64,000 bases of DNA from Lithospermum erythrorhizon. Its lineage: Eukaryota > Streptophyta > Magnoliopsida > Boraginales > Boraginaceae. Both the position numbers and the translations under genes were made by a program. Of the stretch, positions 24,159 to 35,903 are shown one piece after another. The first letter of the stretch is position 1. Each line of letters starts with the position of its first letter. The stretch covers positions 744,001-808,000 of the forward strand of contig JADFUC010001680.1 in the NCBI GenBank assembly GCA_019722365.1, in the 5' to 3' direction. The notes beneath the pieces are model-generated. The model was given only the letters and a program-made list of their open reading frames with translations. It had not been told where the DNA came from and made no database searches.

Positions 24159-27100
24159 TGTTGGAACTATGAGATAATAGATCTCATAAAATGCCGTTGA
24201 ATAATTTGATTGTACAACCGATTTAATCATTCAAAATATATAAGTTCAATATATATTAATTGTTAGATAATTAATATTTAGTATTGCATTATCGACATTA
24301 GGGGATTCTGATGTCTTATTAGGACTCGTAATCATATATTAAAAGCGATAATTCGGTTAATATTGTTTAATGTTGGACTATGTTTTTTATGCGCCTTGTT
24401 TTAATGATGACTTAAACATTGATTTACTATCTAACATACGTTCTTAAGTGATCTATTTAATAGGCATGTTAGAAAGGTGTTTGTCGGACGCAAAGTTGAT
24501 ATTGATATCAAATAAGCACAAGGCATTGAAGACAATGAAGAAATGTCATGAGCCCCAAGGTGAGGAATACAATGCCAAAAGGTATGGTGATATAAAGAAG
24601 AATCCAATATACAAAACTTCAAAGTGAAGAATGACGATGAAGAAGAAGAGTCGATCATTGCAGTCAAAGAAAGGACCAGAAAAGTACTTGAAGAATCGAA
24701 TCGAAAAAGCAGTATTGGATTCAAGCCAAAGATTAGAGTAAAAGTTGCAGTTTGAATCTTACTTTCTTTCCTTTCTTAAATGCTTGATTGAAGTTCTCAT
24801 TTGTTAGATATTTTCAAATCATTTTGACAAAAATAACTTAACCGTTTGATGTTTTTAAGTATGTTTGTCAAAGAAAATGTTTAAAAATCTTAATTTTATA
24901 AACTGTGATTTATATCATTTATTAAAAGGGTTTAAAGAGCTTTGCTTTTGAATCGTCGAAATGGGAGTTATAACTTGGCCCAGGAAATGAATTTCTAAAA
25001 TCCTTATTGGTCGTCGTATTGCTTCCATTAAGTGCGATGGTCTCGATGGAGCTGAGTGAACTTTCTGCAAGTTCATCGAGCTCTCGATGGAGCACTCGAT
25101 GAAGGTTAAAACTACCCGTTTTTGACCGTTTGAACTCTATTTTCATCCCTATAAAATCCCCAACTCTTCTATCTTCTTTCCCAACACTTCCCCAATTAAT
25201 CATAAATGTTTTATACTTATTTCTCATCTTTAAAACACTAAATCTCTAAAAAAATATGAGCTTTAATTGTAATTATCAAATAGAATGAGTTTGGTTTGTT
25301 CCTAAACTTTAAAATGAGAAATAGGAAACAAAGAGCATTCAAGGTGTTTGATGAAATGCTCAAATGGGGAGTTCAAGAGCTTGAAAGTGTTATCTACTCA
25401 ACAAGGAGTTCAACAAGCTTCAATTTATTATCTACTCAATTAAGGAGTTGTAAGTTGTGCTTAATTGTAATCCTATTGTAGCTCATTGAGGAGCATTTAA
25501 ATTGGGATAAAACAACCGTCTCTAAATTATAAAGAGATGTCCCATTAAGTTAGGATTTGTTCTTCATACTAGAGGCTTAAGGGTCCGAGGTGTTGTGAGG
25601 CTTACTCAAGCTAGAAATCGAGTAGATTGTCGTAGTGTTGAGGCTAGTGCTGTGATAGGACATAGAGTGCTCGAGGTAGAAGTTGCGTCTCCCGACTTGA
25701 TTGGGTTGAAATCACAGGGGTGTCCTTGGGTTCTTGGTAGTATGCTAACGAGGAGTTAGGAGCTAAGAGATGAAATCTGGGTTGAGGCTTGGGTTCCTAA
25801 TGAGGAGTTAGGGATTGAAAATCCTTAGGGTGATTCCTTGGGTTCTTAGTGGTGTGTGCTTGAAGTTATGAGCTAGAGTTCTGAGGTGGTTTAGGCTTCA
25901 CCAACATTTGAAGAAAGCGCCGTCCTAGTGGATTTTAGTAAGCCTGGGTGAGGAGCCTTGAGTCGGGGATGTAGATTAAGCTGATACCGATGGCTTAGTC
26001 GAGTTTGTTTCTTCTTTCCTACTCTTTACACTTGTGCACATATTATATATGCTAGAATTGCTAGGATTAGTTATATGCTAGTTTATATATACTTATTGAA
26101 TATGTCGACATATAATTGAATTATTAAATTGATATGTCAAGTTTAATGGGCCTAAAATAGAATATTCTATGTTGATCTTAATTCAATATTCATGATTAGG
26201 ATAGTTTGATTTGATCAATGAACTTAATTGTTATATTCACTTTTGATAAAATCATAATTAAACTTGCTATCAAGAATGTCTTCAACTCACCTAGTATATC
26301 TATGTATTCAATTGTGATATGTTTAATAGATTGCTAGGATTAATCAATAGCCATGAATGGACTTAATCGTATTATGCATAAATTAGCTTAATGTTAATAT
26401 TGATCAGTATGAGTTTTGGATGTTTATTGCACATAATAATTGCTAGTTCGTTTTATTGTTTTATCTAGCATTCGTTTTAATATTACTTTAGCCTATTCCG
26501 CATTTGTTTTACAAATTGCTAAAGTCATATTAACGGTGAAACTTGTATTAAAGTTTGTATAAGTCGAAAAGCGGTCAACGACCTCTTAGTCCTTATTCAC
26601 CCCCCTCTAAGGACGTCATATAGGCTAACATTTAATATATTACTCTTGTTGATCAGTCCTAAGTGATTACACACACAAAATAAATCGAACTATATAATAA
26701 TTGTATAGACTTCAGTATAAGTGAAACGAAGAAGGAAATATTCGGAATGAAAATCGAGGTCGAGATATGGGACCAGAATGGTTGAAATTTGTTTTGGGGA
26801 TGAGCATGGACGAGTTTTGTTCTGCTAAAAAATCTCCTCCAATATTATTATATGAAGTGTTTTATTATCATAATTCACTATGTCTTACAATTGAATTTGA
26901 GTCCAAATTTTCTCTCCTCATCTCCCTTGTCGGCCCGAACCCCTTTATTGGAAGAGAATTGTTTCTCTTCCGTCACTGTTCTAGTTTCTACTTAAATCGT
27001 TCCTAATAATAAAGCGTCTGAAGTGTTCGACAATTTGTTAGTGTGGATGCTTTTGGAGATACTACGTTGGGTTGTGGTAATCATTTTCAGCCCATCAATT

Positions 27101-27219
27101 TATTCAAGAAAGTACACTCTTAGGTTCATTGTTTATTGTTTTGTACAATTCGTAGCATCTGAGATTACATTATCCGATAAGTTTTAAGAACGATTAGGCC
27201 ACAATTAGAAAATCAACGA
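24159..27219 (+). repeat. 3' LTR of the copia element, split by an insertion
   Basis: The left part is 24159-24370 (with TTTAA at its right edge) and the right part is 26636-27219 (26631-26635 is the second TTTAA). Both align with the 5' LTR at 18197-18981 in order. The LTR end AATCAACGA is followed directly by the element's target duplication GTTTG. Confidence 0.8.
24371..26630 (+). mobile_element. Solo-LTR-like insertion (2260 bp) with TTTAA target duplication
   Basis: It starts TGTTGGACTATG and ends TAGGCTAACA, so it has TG...CA ends with short inverted termini. It is flanked by TTTAA on both sides (24366-24370 and 26631-26635). The run 'ttattcacccccctctaagg' near the end and the repeated 'cttgggttcttagtggt/cttgggttcctaatgagg' phrases resemble the long LTRs of SIRE-type copia elements. 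No coding sequence, primer-binding site or internal LTR pair was seen, so a solo LTR left by recombination is the best reading. The family assignment is inference. Confidence 0.75.
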
Positions 27220-27440
27220 GTTTGATGGTGGTAGTGGTTTGAGTATTGAGTGGGGTGGGGAGTAAAAAAGGGGAGATGGGTGGGAGGTGATAGCGATGGG
27301 ATGGGGGAATTGAAGAAGGGTGCTTTAGATTTTAATCGAGTGCCCCGAGACAATTGGTGAGGAGGGTGCTACTTAGGCCATATTGGTGGGTGCGAGAAAT
27401 TAAAAAACGAGTCAAAATAGTGCTATTTTGCCAATTTTCT

Positions 27441-29600
27441 CTTGTCTGACGTAAGTCTGTGCACTATGTGTAACCAGAGATGTGCATTAGCTGACGAAAC
27501 CCAAGCGACTCACTGCAAGATGCAAATGGAGCGAGACTCGAGATAGTTGTCTTCGTGCTTCCGATGAGCGTATATTTCGTTATCGCATTCATACTTAACT
27601 ATTATGAAATAACTCAAATAAATTGAAATTTAGGCTGCCGGTTTGGCTCGATGAAAGCCGGCGGCGAGCCCTAAGACATTTAGTGATCGAGCCGATCAAC
27701 AAATTCTTCAATTCGGGCTTTGTTCGGTTTGTTTACATTTCTATGTATAACACTCCATTAAGATCATGATACATGCTCATTTTTTAACTTTAAACTATTC
27801 AATATAAAAAAACACGTTTCATGACATTAACGAAGTATGACACAAAAGTGTAACAAATGATCTATTCCATTAATTTCAAGAGTATAAAAATGTTTGGATG
27901 AAGTTGAGTATAGAACATATAAAAAAAATTCAAACATTTTTCCTTATTTTCATGGATTTTTTTTTAATCAAGATGGAATTACATGATATACCTATATTCA
28001 TTGTATGTTCGCGTTTGAGGTGGGAGTTTAGAAATTTAGGACGAACGAGCAGAATTATACCGAACTTCATCAAAGTTCGATTCTGCTCGAATATAAGGAT
28101 TCGAAAGTTCGGTTCAATTCGAGTAGGAACAAATCGAAAACTTCGAAGATTCAAGTTTTGGTTCGGTTCGAGCGGTTCGAAGTTCCAATGAAAATTTGAA
28201 TTTTCATGATAAAATAAAAAAACAAATTGAATTTTTTAAATTTTAAGGAAATGAAGAAGTAGAATCAGCGCCTTCGGGTTGAATCTTGTGTAGAAATCTA
28301 AAAATAAGGCTTGAACTACGCCGCAAACAATCAGATCGAATCAAGCCTAAGCTGTGGATTTTTTAGAGACTATTTAGACGATTGAGTGAATAGTGTTTCA
28401 AGCAAAAGTTGAAATCTTTATTAGCATTGCATATTTGCATTAATCAGCCTGATCCCCACACATTTTCTCACATAAACTCTTTTATTCATTCACATCTCAC
28501 ACCACCCAACCTTGACCATTTTAATACATTTTCAACTTATTGTGCAAAATTCTCAAATTCACTATTAATTTTATATATATTTTTATAGTATAAATAATAA
28601 ATTAAAATTATATAACATAGATAATATATAGGAGGAGCAAATAAAAAAGGTAATTGTATATAGTTTAAAATTATACCTAAAGAAAAATAATTGAATCATC
28701 ATAGAAAAATAAATCTGCAAATTTCTATTCTTTCTTTTATTCCCTAAGAAGTTTCGTCAAATGTAAACAATAATGGCGGGACTGTGCCACATTACTAAAA
28801 GGATAAACATGCATATTAAAATTTGGCTTTCACTGCAGTGAACTCAATTAAAGACCCTGCATATCAGCCTCCTGTGATCCTATAACACTTTATGATATTA
28901 CATACCTTATTTAACGATCATCTCTTTATCTTTCGAAAAATGTTCCTTTTATCAAATCATATTTATATAAGCATATATTAATTTATATCTTAATTCAAAA
29001 TAATTATCATTTATATTTTTCTGAATATTATATTTGATCATTAATAATTTCACCATTAAAAGTAGAAAAATATAAAAATTATCTTAAAAGCAAATTGGGC
29101 AAATATTTTGAATTGAGTCAGTAGTAGATATTTTAGAAAATAATTAGTTAAAGACTAAGGTAGCATAGCTAAAAAGTGGGAAAAATAGACATTAAATGTT
29201 GCAATTTGAAAAGTCGACACAAAAGTCATGAGACTTCTCCATTTCAAACAAATTAATTTACGTTAAATTTCAAAGGCCAAAGTCATTTACAAATAAATTA
29301 CTTTTTTTATTCACTAATCCAAAAATATATAATTGATGTCATTGATTCTGCTTTTTTAAAAATATATTTTCAGAATATTATTTTTTCGTAATTCTTTCAA
29401 TGTATAAAAAGAATTGATAACAAAAGTTTACGCTCGAAATCAAAAAAGCTCAATTAATTTAAAATTAAATAATATTACATATATATGATGTAGATATATA
29501 TTTCATTTCTTCCAAAGTATATGAATTTAATATAGTAAAGAAACAACATATATAGATATGTCGTATTTATATAAGTAATTTATAATACTTGGTTTGGTTG
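27441..29600. other. Repeat-derived and AT-rich spacer
   Basis: 27620-27760 contains a relative of the GAGC-rich repeat at 14200-14560. At 28020-28195 there is a run of near-repeated 'ttcgaa/gttcg' words ('aaagttcg', 'ggttcggttcgagcggttcg'), typical of a dispersed plant repeat. From 28500 the DNA is AT-rich with no gene signal. Confidence 0.45.
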
Positions 29601-31207
29601 GTATTCTTTGATAATTTTTGTCCATTGTTAAGGTAAATTCAACTTGGGTATTGTTTAAATTGTTGTATCTTAACTTTTCTTGTGAGTGAAAGTAATCTTT
29701 AGAGGGGAAAAGGGGTGTCTTTGAATTTCTTGTTTATTCATTGAATGATCATTTGTAAAGTGTTTGTTGCTAAAGATTTGTTTTTTCTTAGATCCATCCA
29801 TTTGTCTACTTCTGGTTTTGCTGGTGAAATTTCTCAGGTTACTAATTAACTGTTTCTTTGTTAATTGTCTCACACTATATAACATGTGAGTATGTTGTTG
29901 TTCTATTTGATGTGTGACCTTATTTGAGCTTTATTTTATCATAAAGTTTCTCTATCTTTATTACAATAAAATTGAATCTTTTTGCTTGTTGTGGTCTACT
30001 TCATTTTAATCTTGATAAAATAGATGGCATATGGAGTTTAAGAAACATGCTGTTTATATGTTTTGCTTTATAATTTTACTAGTCTTTTTGGATTACCGAT
30101 TTCGGAAACAGCCTCTTTATTATCATGCTGTAAAGGAGAGCATTATTCAACCCTTACCTCGCTTAGGGAAATGTATTGGCATGTTAATGAAAATGTTTTT
30201 GTCGATTACCAATGTTTGGAATTTGAATGTGGAAAATGGTATTGGCTTTTTATCACATTCTTAGAATCTTTATTAATCTTTTCGAATGCTTTCTGCAATG
30301 TGTCTCAAAATTCATATTGTTTGTGTTTATATGATTATATGTTACATGTGAAAGATACTGTCTGGCTTTAATTGATCTAAGAGTATCAAGATAATGCTTA
30401 ATAACTGGTGGTAACTATCTAATTGGTAAGTTGGTTTTATCATCTTTTGTTAACTTCAATGTTGCTTTCTTCGGCTTGGTTCTTTATCGGTCTATGCTTT
30501 GATGTGAAGTATGCTACTCTGTAGCGATCTCGACTAATTTTGTATGCTAGAGTGTAGTTATTTGTTTAAGTATGACTATTTGGTGGTGCAAAGGTTTCGA
30601 CATAGTTACATTTTTATAGTCTGGCGGCAGATTGCAGGCAGTTTCCCATTTACGTTTGTGCAATTGGTCAATTTGAAGAAGTGTTTTAGAAAAGGAATCA
30701 AAAATTATTTTTGGTGAACAGATGGGCATTGTCTCTAGAGGTACTGAGGTGGAAATAGCATTTGTTTAAAAGAATATCCTTTCTGTGAATTGTTCATATT
30801 ATTGAAGATTTGTATTTACGAAATGATTCAGATAATACAACTAATAAATTTCAAGTCTTAAACTCATGACATGTTTAATAAATATCAATGGAAGTGATCA
30901 AGATTATATCTTCAATCCCTGATGACTTTCTAAAGGTCTAAGGTCAGCTGGTGGTCGAGATTTTCCGTCTGTATGATTTCATTACTGTAATTAGACATTG
31001 CATCCTGGGTATAGAGATTATTGGGCGTCGGGCGATATGTATTTACTACTTAAATTAAATTATATTGGTCACTGAACCTGCATATTACTAACCAATCTTA
31101 ATATGTGTTCACATATGGATGGCCAATGTCAATAATGTTATGTGCTTCTTCATTCTTATGATTTTGTTAGTATTTTTTGCTTCTATTTCAACATCTTCTG
31201 ATTGCAG
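29601..31207 (+). other. Upstream region / 5'-UTR intron of the RING gene
   Basis: No coding exon was recognised. The DNA has the T-rich, GC-poor texture of a plant intron. It ends in a clear acceptor (tgattgcag at 31199-31207), followed by a non-coding exon segment up to the ATG at 31270. A leader exon probably lies somewhere between 29600 and 30000 but cannot be placed. Confidence 0.45.
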
Positions 31208-31269
31208 GTTTATTAGGGAACTGCTGTTGACATACTGATCTTTCAGGATTTGTTATTGCTGTAGCTCTA

Positions 31270-34200
31270 ATGAAAGGGAAAAGAAGTGATGTTGGTTCTG
31301 CAACAGATTCAACTGTAGATCCACACCGATACTGGAACAGTATGCGAGATCCTTCCGAAGGGCAGCTTTCTGATTGTGTGTTATTATCCAGTAATGTTAA
31401 TATTGGTTACCAAAACTCAGCCCATCATGAAGAATATGTGTCAAGTGGATGGAGTTTGGGTGAAAGTAGTTTAGTTGGCTCACATAATCAGGTTATTCTA
31501 AATGATTCTTACCAAAATCCAGCGCCTCATGAAGCGAAGGGCTTAAGTGGATGTATTATGGGTGAAAATAGTTCAAGTGGTACACATAATCTAGTCAATC
31601 AAAATGCTCCACAGGGTGAATGCCCAAGATCTGCTCCTCTGTTGGGGAAAAGGATATATTTATCATCTGAGAGCCCTTCACATGATAATCTGGATGGGAA
31701 TCAGCATGCTGAGCAGGTCGTCAGAGATCGTTTCTTTACGCAAAGTTCTACACCTCAGAATCTTTTAAATGTAGAATTTACAGGAAGGGACGACGACGAC
31801 GATGATGATTGTCAAGTAATAGAATGTGACGACTCATATAGATCTGGTTCATCTTTCCAACAGTGTCCTGGTTCTGGTAGTTCTTCCCGCCCTTTTATTA
31901 CACCTTTAGACAGTAGGCGTTTGTCATTCAAAAGAAAAACACTAGATGCAAGTGCTGATCAGTCCTCTCAAAGTGGAAGTTCAAGCTGTGTTCACCATAT
32001 AGAGAGTAGTTTGTGGCAAGGCGTGAACCTTCACCACAACACAGCCACCAGTGTACCTGTCCCTGCAGAAAGTATTCCTAATGTCGATCTCTCAGATCAG
32101 TCTCCTCCTAGGCTTGGATTAAGAGTTGGCAGACCAGCATCTGATGTTCCTTTCGTTTTAGGTTCATCAGGAACTGGAGAAAGTTCTCGCAGAAATTTCA
32201 GCTTGAGAATCAATAATTTACATCAGCAAGATTGCATTCCTGGTGCCGTATCCTCCACACAGGACATTCCTGGAAATCCCAATGTGACATCTGCTCATCG
32301 CATGCTGAGACTCCCACCTATTAGCGATTCATTTGACTTGTTTCCATCTACTGTGGCTGAGGATGGAAGTCACCAAAGGCCCACCATTGCCACTCTTCGC
32401 CAGAATTCGCAATCTCGTTGGTATGGAGCATCTAGATCTGGAATCGGCAGTTCAAGTTCTGTTATCTCTGCAGAAAGAGCTGCTGTGCATGAGGAACTTA
32501 ACTCCAGAAGTATTCCAACCGTTATTCCACAACATCCTGTGTTCGAACCAGCTTCTGAGATTGCCAATTCATATCAAACTACTGGTAACTGGGGTTTAGA
32601 TGCTGGAAATTTTGGCGTCTGTAGGAGGACTGTGTCTTCATCTGGTGGTGGTTCTAGTTCAGGAGTCAACTCACCTGCACCTTTGTTGCCCTCCCTCCGG
32701 AATGCCCCACACTACCCAAGAAGGCCATCAGAGTTTAGTCACAGGTCTTTAATACCCCAACTTGATGCTGAGACGGGAAATCAAGATAGCAGTTATAACT
32801 CATTACATTCTGATCCTGCCACCTCTTCACCTGATCTGGCACTTCCATCTGGATCTTCGAATCACAGGCATCCTCGATTGCACTCAAGATCTGCTGCAGT
32901 GTTGTTGGAGAGAAACCTAGGTAGTACTTTAGGGATTCCTTACTCATCACGTAGTTTGGCAGCTTCAGGTGAAGGAAGAAGTAGGCTGGTCTCTGAGGTA
33001 TGTAATCTCAACTTTTTCTCTTCAATTCTATACAAGGTTATAAACATGTCATGGTATAAACTACTAATTGTTCATTTCTGCCATTCGTGTTAACTTATTG
33101 TATTACAATTATGCATATCCTGTACACTTCTTGTATGATAAATTGATCATCACCTTTATGTCGGTGTTCCATTAGATTGTTTTGAATATTTGACTGTGCA
33201 TTTTCTGCTAAATTTTCACCAAAATGGAAGATTAGTGATGAAAATGAAAATTACTGATGATAAGATTAGACACCTGGTCAATAATGAACTCTGGTTTCAG
33301 TGGTGCTGAAAGTCTTTAGTTTCACTAAGCACTCTGTTTCATCTTCTTTTAAGTTTTCTTTCAGTCAGCATGATTTCTTGGAATAAGTGCTATTTCGCCA
33401 CCCCCCCTCCCCGGCTGTCTGCCTATCCTGCATCCTACTTTAGTTTATCATACTAATTGGTTTTGGTAAAATTCAATGCAGGCGAAATATATGAACTTTG
33501 TTAAATGGCATGCTTACCATTGTCATTGCTTGGAACCAATTCAGTTTTTATCACGTGTATTGTTCATTTTGGTAACCATGCTTCAGGGATGGTGCTTTTG
33601 TAAAATGGTATTATAGGTACTTCCTTCTACTGAATATTTAAAACGCAGTGTAATTTTTTATTCTTCAATTATGCACAGATCCGCAATGTCTTGGATCTCA
33701 TGAGGAGGGGCGAGGGGCTAGCGAGTTGGAGGTGTGTAAAAATTGTTCCTATTGTTCGAAAAGTGTCACCTGTTTGTACTGTTTTCCTTTCCAGTAGTAG
33801 ATAGGATAACCATTGGTCCAAGCTTCCAAGGATTTTATATTTAAGCCAGCAGATAATGTTCCTGTGTTTATAAGTTATTCTGTTTTGCTATTTCTCTGAT
33901 GCCTGAGGGATGTGCTTGCTGTTTCTGTAGGATGCTATGATCCTTGACCAGTCAGTCTTTTTCGGGATGGCTGATCTTCGTGATTACCATAGGGATATGC
34001 GACTCGATGTCGACAACATGTCATATGAGGTCATTGTCAGCCGCTCCCTTATTTTCTATTTTATAATTTTAACTTCTGTGTGTGGTGTGCATGCTTAGAT
34101 GCTCATATGTGTGCTGAGTGCTGACAGGAGTTACTAGCACTGGGAGAACGAATCGGGGATGTATGTACTGGGTTGAATGAGGAAACCATTTCGAGTCGAT

Positions 34201-34652
34201 TGAAACGGAGGACATATATGTGCATGCATACTGAAGAGGATGGACAAGCAGCAGAGCCATGTTGCATATGTCGGGTATTTACTATTTTAGTTCAGCCTTC
34301 ATAGATATAACTTTACTACTCCACTGAAGGTAAGGTAGTGAAGCGCAGAGAGAGAGGGCTTCCCCTTCCCCCTCTTTTCCGCATCAAACTCAGAGTTAGG
34401 ACCACGTTCCGCTTCCCCTTCCATTCTCTCACACATCAAAATCAGTTTAAAGCATCTATAGAAGTTCCTTCCAGATATTGGTGTTATTGTGATCTTCAAC
34501 TGTGTTATTATTCTTTGCAGGAAGAATATAAAGATGGTGAAGATGTCGGGACACTAGATTGCAGGCACGACTACCACACTGAATGCATCAAACAATGGCT
34601 GATGCAGAAAAACTCATGTCCTATTTGTAAAACAACGGGACTGAATAAATGA
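31270..34652 (+). CDS. RING-H2 E3 ubiquitin ligase, MBR1/MBR2-like
   Basis: Likely an E3 ubiquitin ligase of the group that includes Arabidopsis MBR1/MBR2 (MED25-binding RING-H2 proteins). Coding exons are 31270-32997 (576 codons), 33679-33735, 33931-34029, 34128-34274 and 34521-34652, all with GT-AG introns. The long first exon is Ser-rich and disordered, with an acidic run D174-D180 and two related 28-residue units (about 46-73 and 80-107). The conserved C-terminus begins IRNVLDLMRRGEGL, continues with RLDVDNMSYEELLALGERIG, and ends in the RING-H2 finger CCICREEY...C-x-H-x2-H-x2-C...CPIC. A preceding 5'-UTR exon starts at 31208. Exon 2 is awkward: the donor matching homologues (after 33731) shifts the frame, while a donor 4 bp further on (33735/33736) keeps it. 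The gene may therefore carry a one-base error there. Confidence 0.85.
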
Positions 34653-35750
34653 GAGAATCATTCTTTAAGCTGTCGTTTTGTGTTCTAATTAATTCACCTC
34701 AAATGGGAGGGCAATAGGAGAAGAAGAAAAAGATACACCGCGTTTAAGCGGTAGATTTCTGCCCTAGCTCCTCTGCTGCTGGGAATAACCAATGTGAAGA
34801 AACAGTATCTGGGAGGTGCGCTACTCTTGCTCTTGGTCAGCAACTAGGTTTCAACCTTCTTGATTTTTTTGGTCAAATTTATATATTACAAGATTGAATT
34901 ATTTTCAGGGTTCTTTGGAAAATTCAATGTAAACTTTTGTATAATTATGTAACTTCATGTCATCTTAACTATCAACAGACTATTTTCTTTAATTTGAATT
35001 TCATTTTAACCATGACAAAGCCAGCTGCTTTGAAACTTTGATTCACTTTACCTCTGGGAGAAAAATAAGACAACCTTAAAGTGCAACCAACAAAAAAAGC
35101 AAAAACCATCTTTTGGAATGTATTTCTTGAAAATGACTTTAAATGGCAGCTTCTCAATCTTGTTACATGGACGTTTTTTTGTCTCATTGTTTCATTTTTT
35201 CTTTCATTTACACTACTTATATATATAAATAAAAATCATATGTTTCATGACGTGATCATATATACACACGTAACAAAGAATATTTTTAATTGGTTTTCAT
35301 TATATGATTGTAATTAAATATATTTTTAAATAAGTTAATATTATATCCTTCAATGGCAGAAGATTATTTCATACTTATCTCTATATATATTCAATTATTT
35401 TATCTTGATATAAAAATACTTGACAACCTTAAATTTGCATAATTTATCGACGTTAAGTATGAAAGAGACATTATTCTGATATAAGAATAAAATTAAAGAA
35501 TGGTATCTTTCATGATGTTAGATTATTGATACTTGTCTAGATACAAAATAGTATATTTAATTGATTTAATAACCTTAAAATTTTATATAATTGATGCGTT
35601 ATGAATCGATCATACGAATGTACCTTAAAATTATATGATTGATGTAGTAGAGAATCATTTGGATGTAGTGATATGATGTATGTAATAATATTTCATGCAC
35701 CAAGACACTGTAGAAGTTAATGTATGACAGAAGGACATAGGACAACAAAA
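34653..35750. other. 3' region of the RING gene and AT-rich spacer
   Basis: The first roughly 300 bp are probably the RING gene 3' UTR. The rest is AT-rich DNA without a gene signal, up to the pyrimidine-rich leader of the next gene (about 35760-35903). Confidence 0.5.
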
Positions 35751-35903
35751 CGGTCCAAAGCTGTGGCTGTGGAGCCCTCTTCCCTCCACTTCTAGAGTTT
35801 CATCATCACAAGATTCACACTCAGTACCCTACCCTACTCCCTAACCCCTCTCGATACTCTTCACTTCTCCATCTCCATTGCATTTGTTTGAACCAATTTT
35901 GAG

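Larger units (their letters stand above)
18197..27219 (+). mobile_element. Ty1/copia LTR retrotransposon with gag only, carrying a nested insertion
   Basis: The 5' LTR is 18197-18981. The 3' LTR begins at 24159, is interrupted at 24370, and resumes at 26636 to end at 27219; its two parts add up to 796 bp against 785 bp. A primer-binding site like the initiator-Met tRNA complement begins right after the 5' LTR (tgggcctcaaagccaggtt, 18982-19000). A purine tract (gggcaagtgggag) directly precedes the 3' LTR. The 5-bp duplication GTTTG flanks the whole (18192-18196 and 27220-27224). The only coding part I recognise is gag at about 20420-21045. About 3.1 kb between gag and the 3' LTR shows no pol motifs, so the element looks non-autonomous. 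Confidence 0.8.
17719..27440. mobile_element. MITE-like element, copy B, split by nested retrotransposons
   Basis: The left terminus 17719-17738 (agaatttgacaaaatagcac) is the inverted complement of 27420-27440 at about 17 of 20 bases, with further pairing inward ('taatttct.gcac.c'). The outer parts, 17719-18196 (C-rich) and 27225-27440 (G-rich), resemble the two halves of copy A at 12311-12832. The copia element 18197-27219 sits inside and is flanked by the duplicated GTTTG. Without that insert the element would be about 0.7 kb. Confidence 0.65.

Noticed and set aside
27898..28191. Overlapping 97- and 74-codon frames on opposite strands
   Set aside because: Both lie in a repeat built of near-palindromic TTCGAA/GTTCG words, which opens both strands by chance.
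34338..34652. 104-codon frame as a separate small RING protein
   Set aside because: Its first part is intron sequence. Only 34521-34652 is the last exon of the longer RING-H2 gene.
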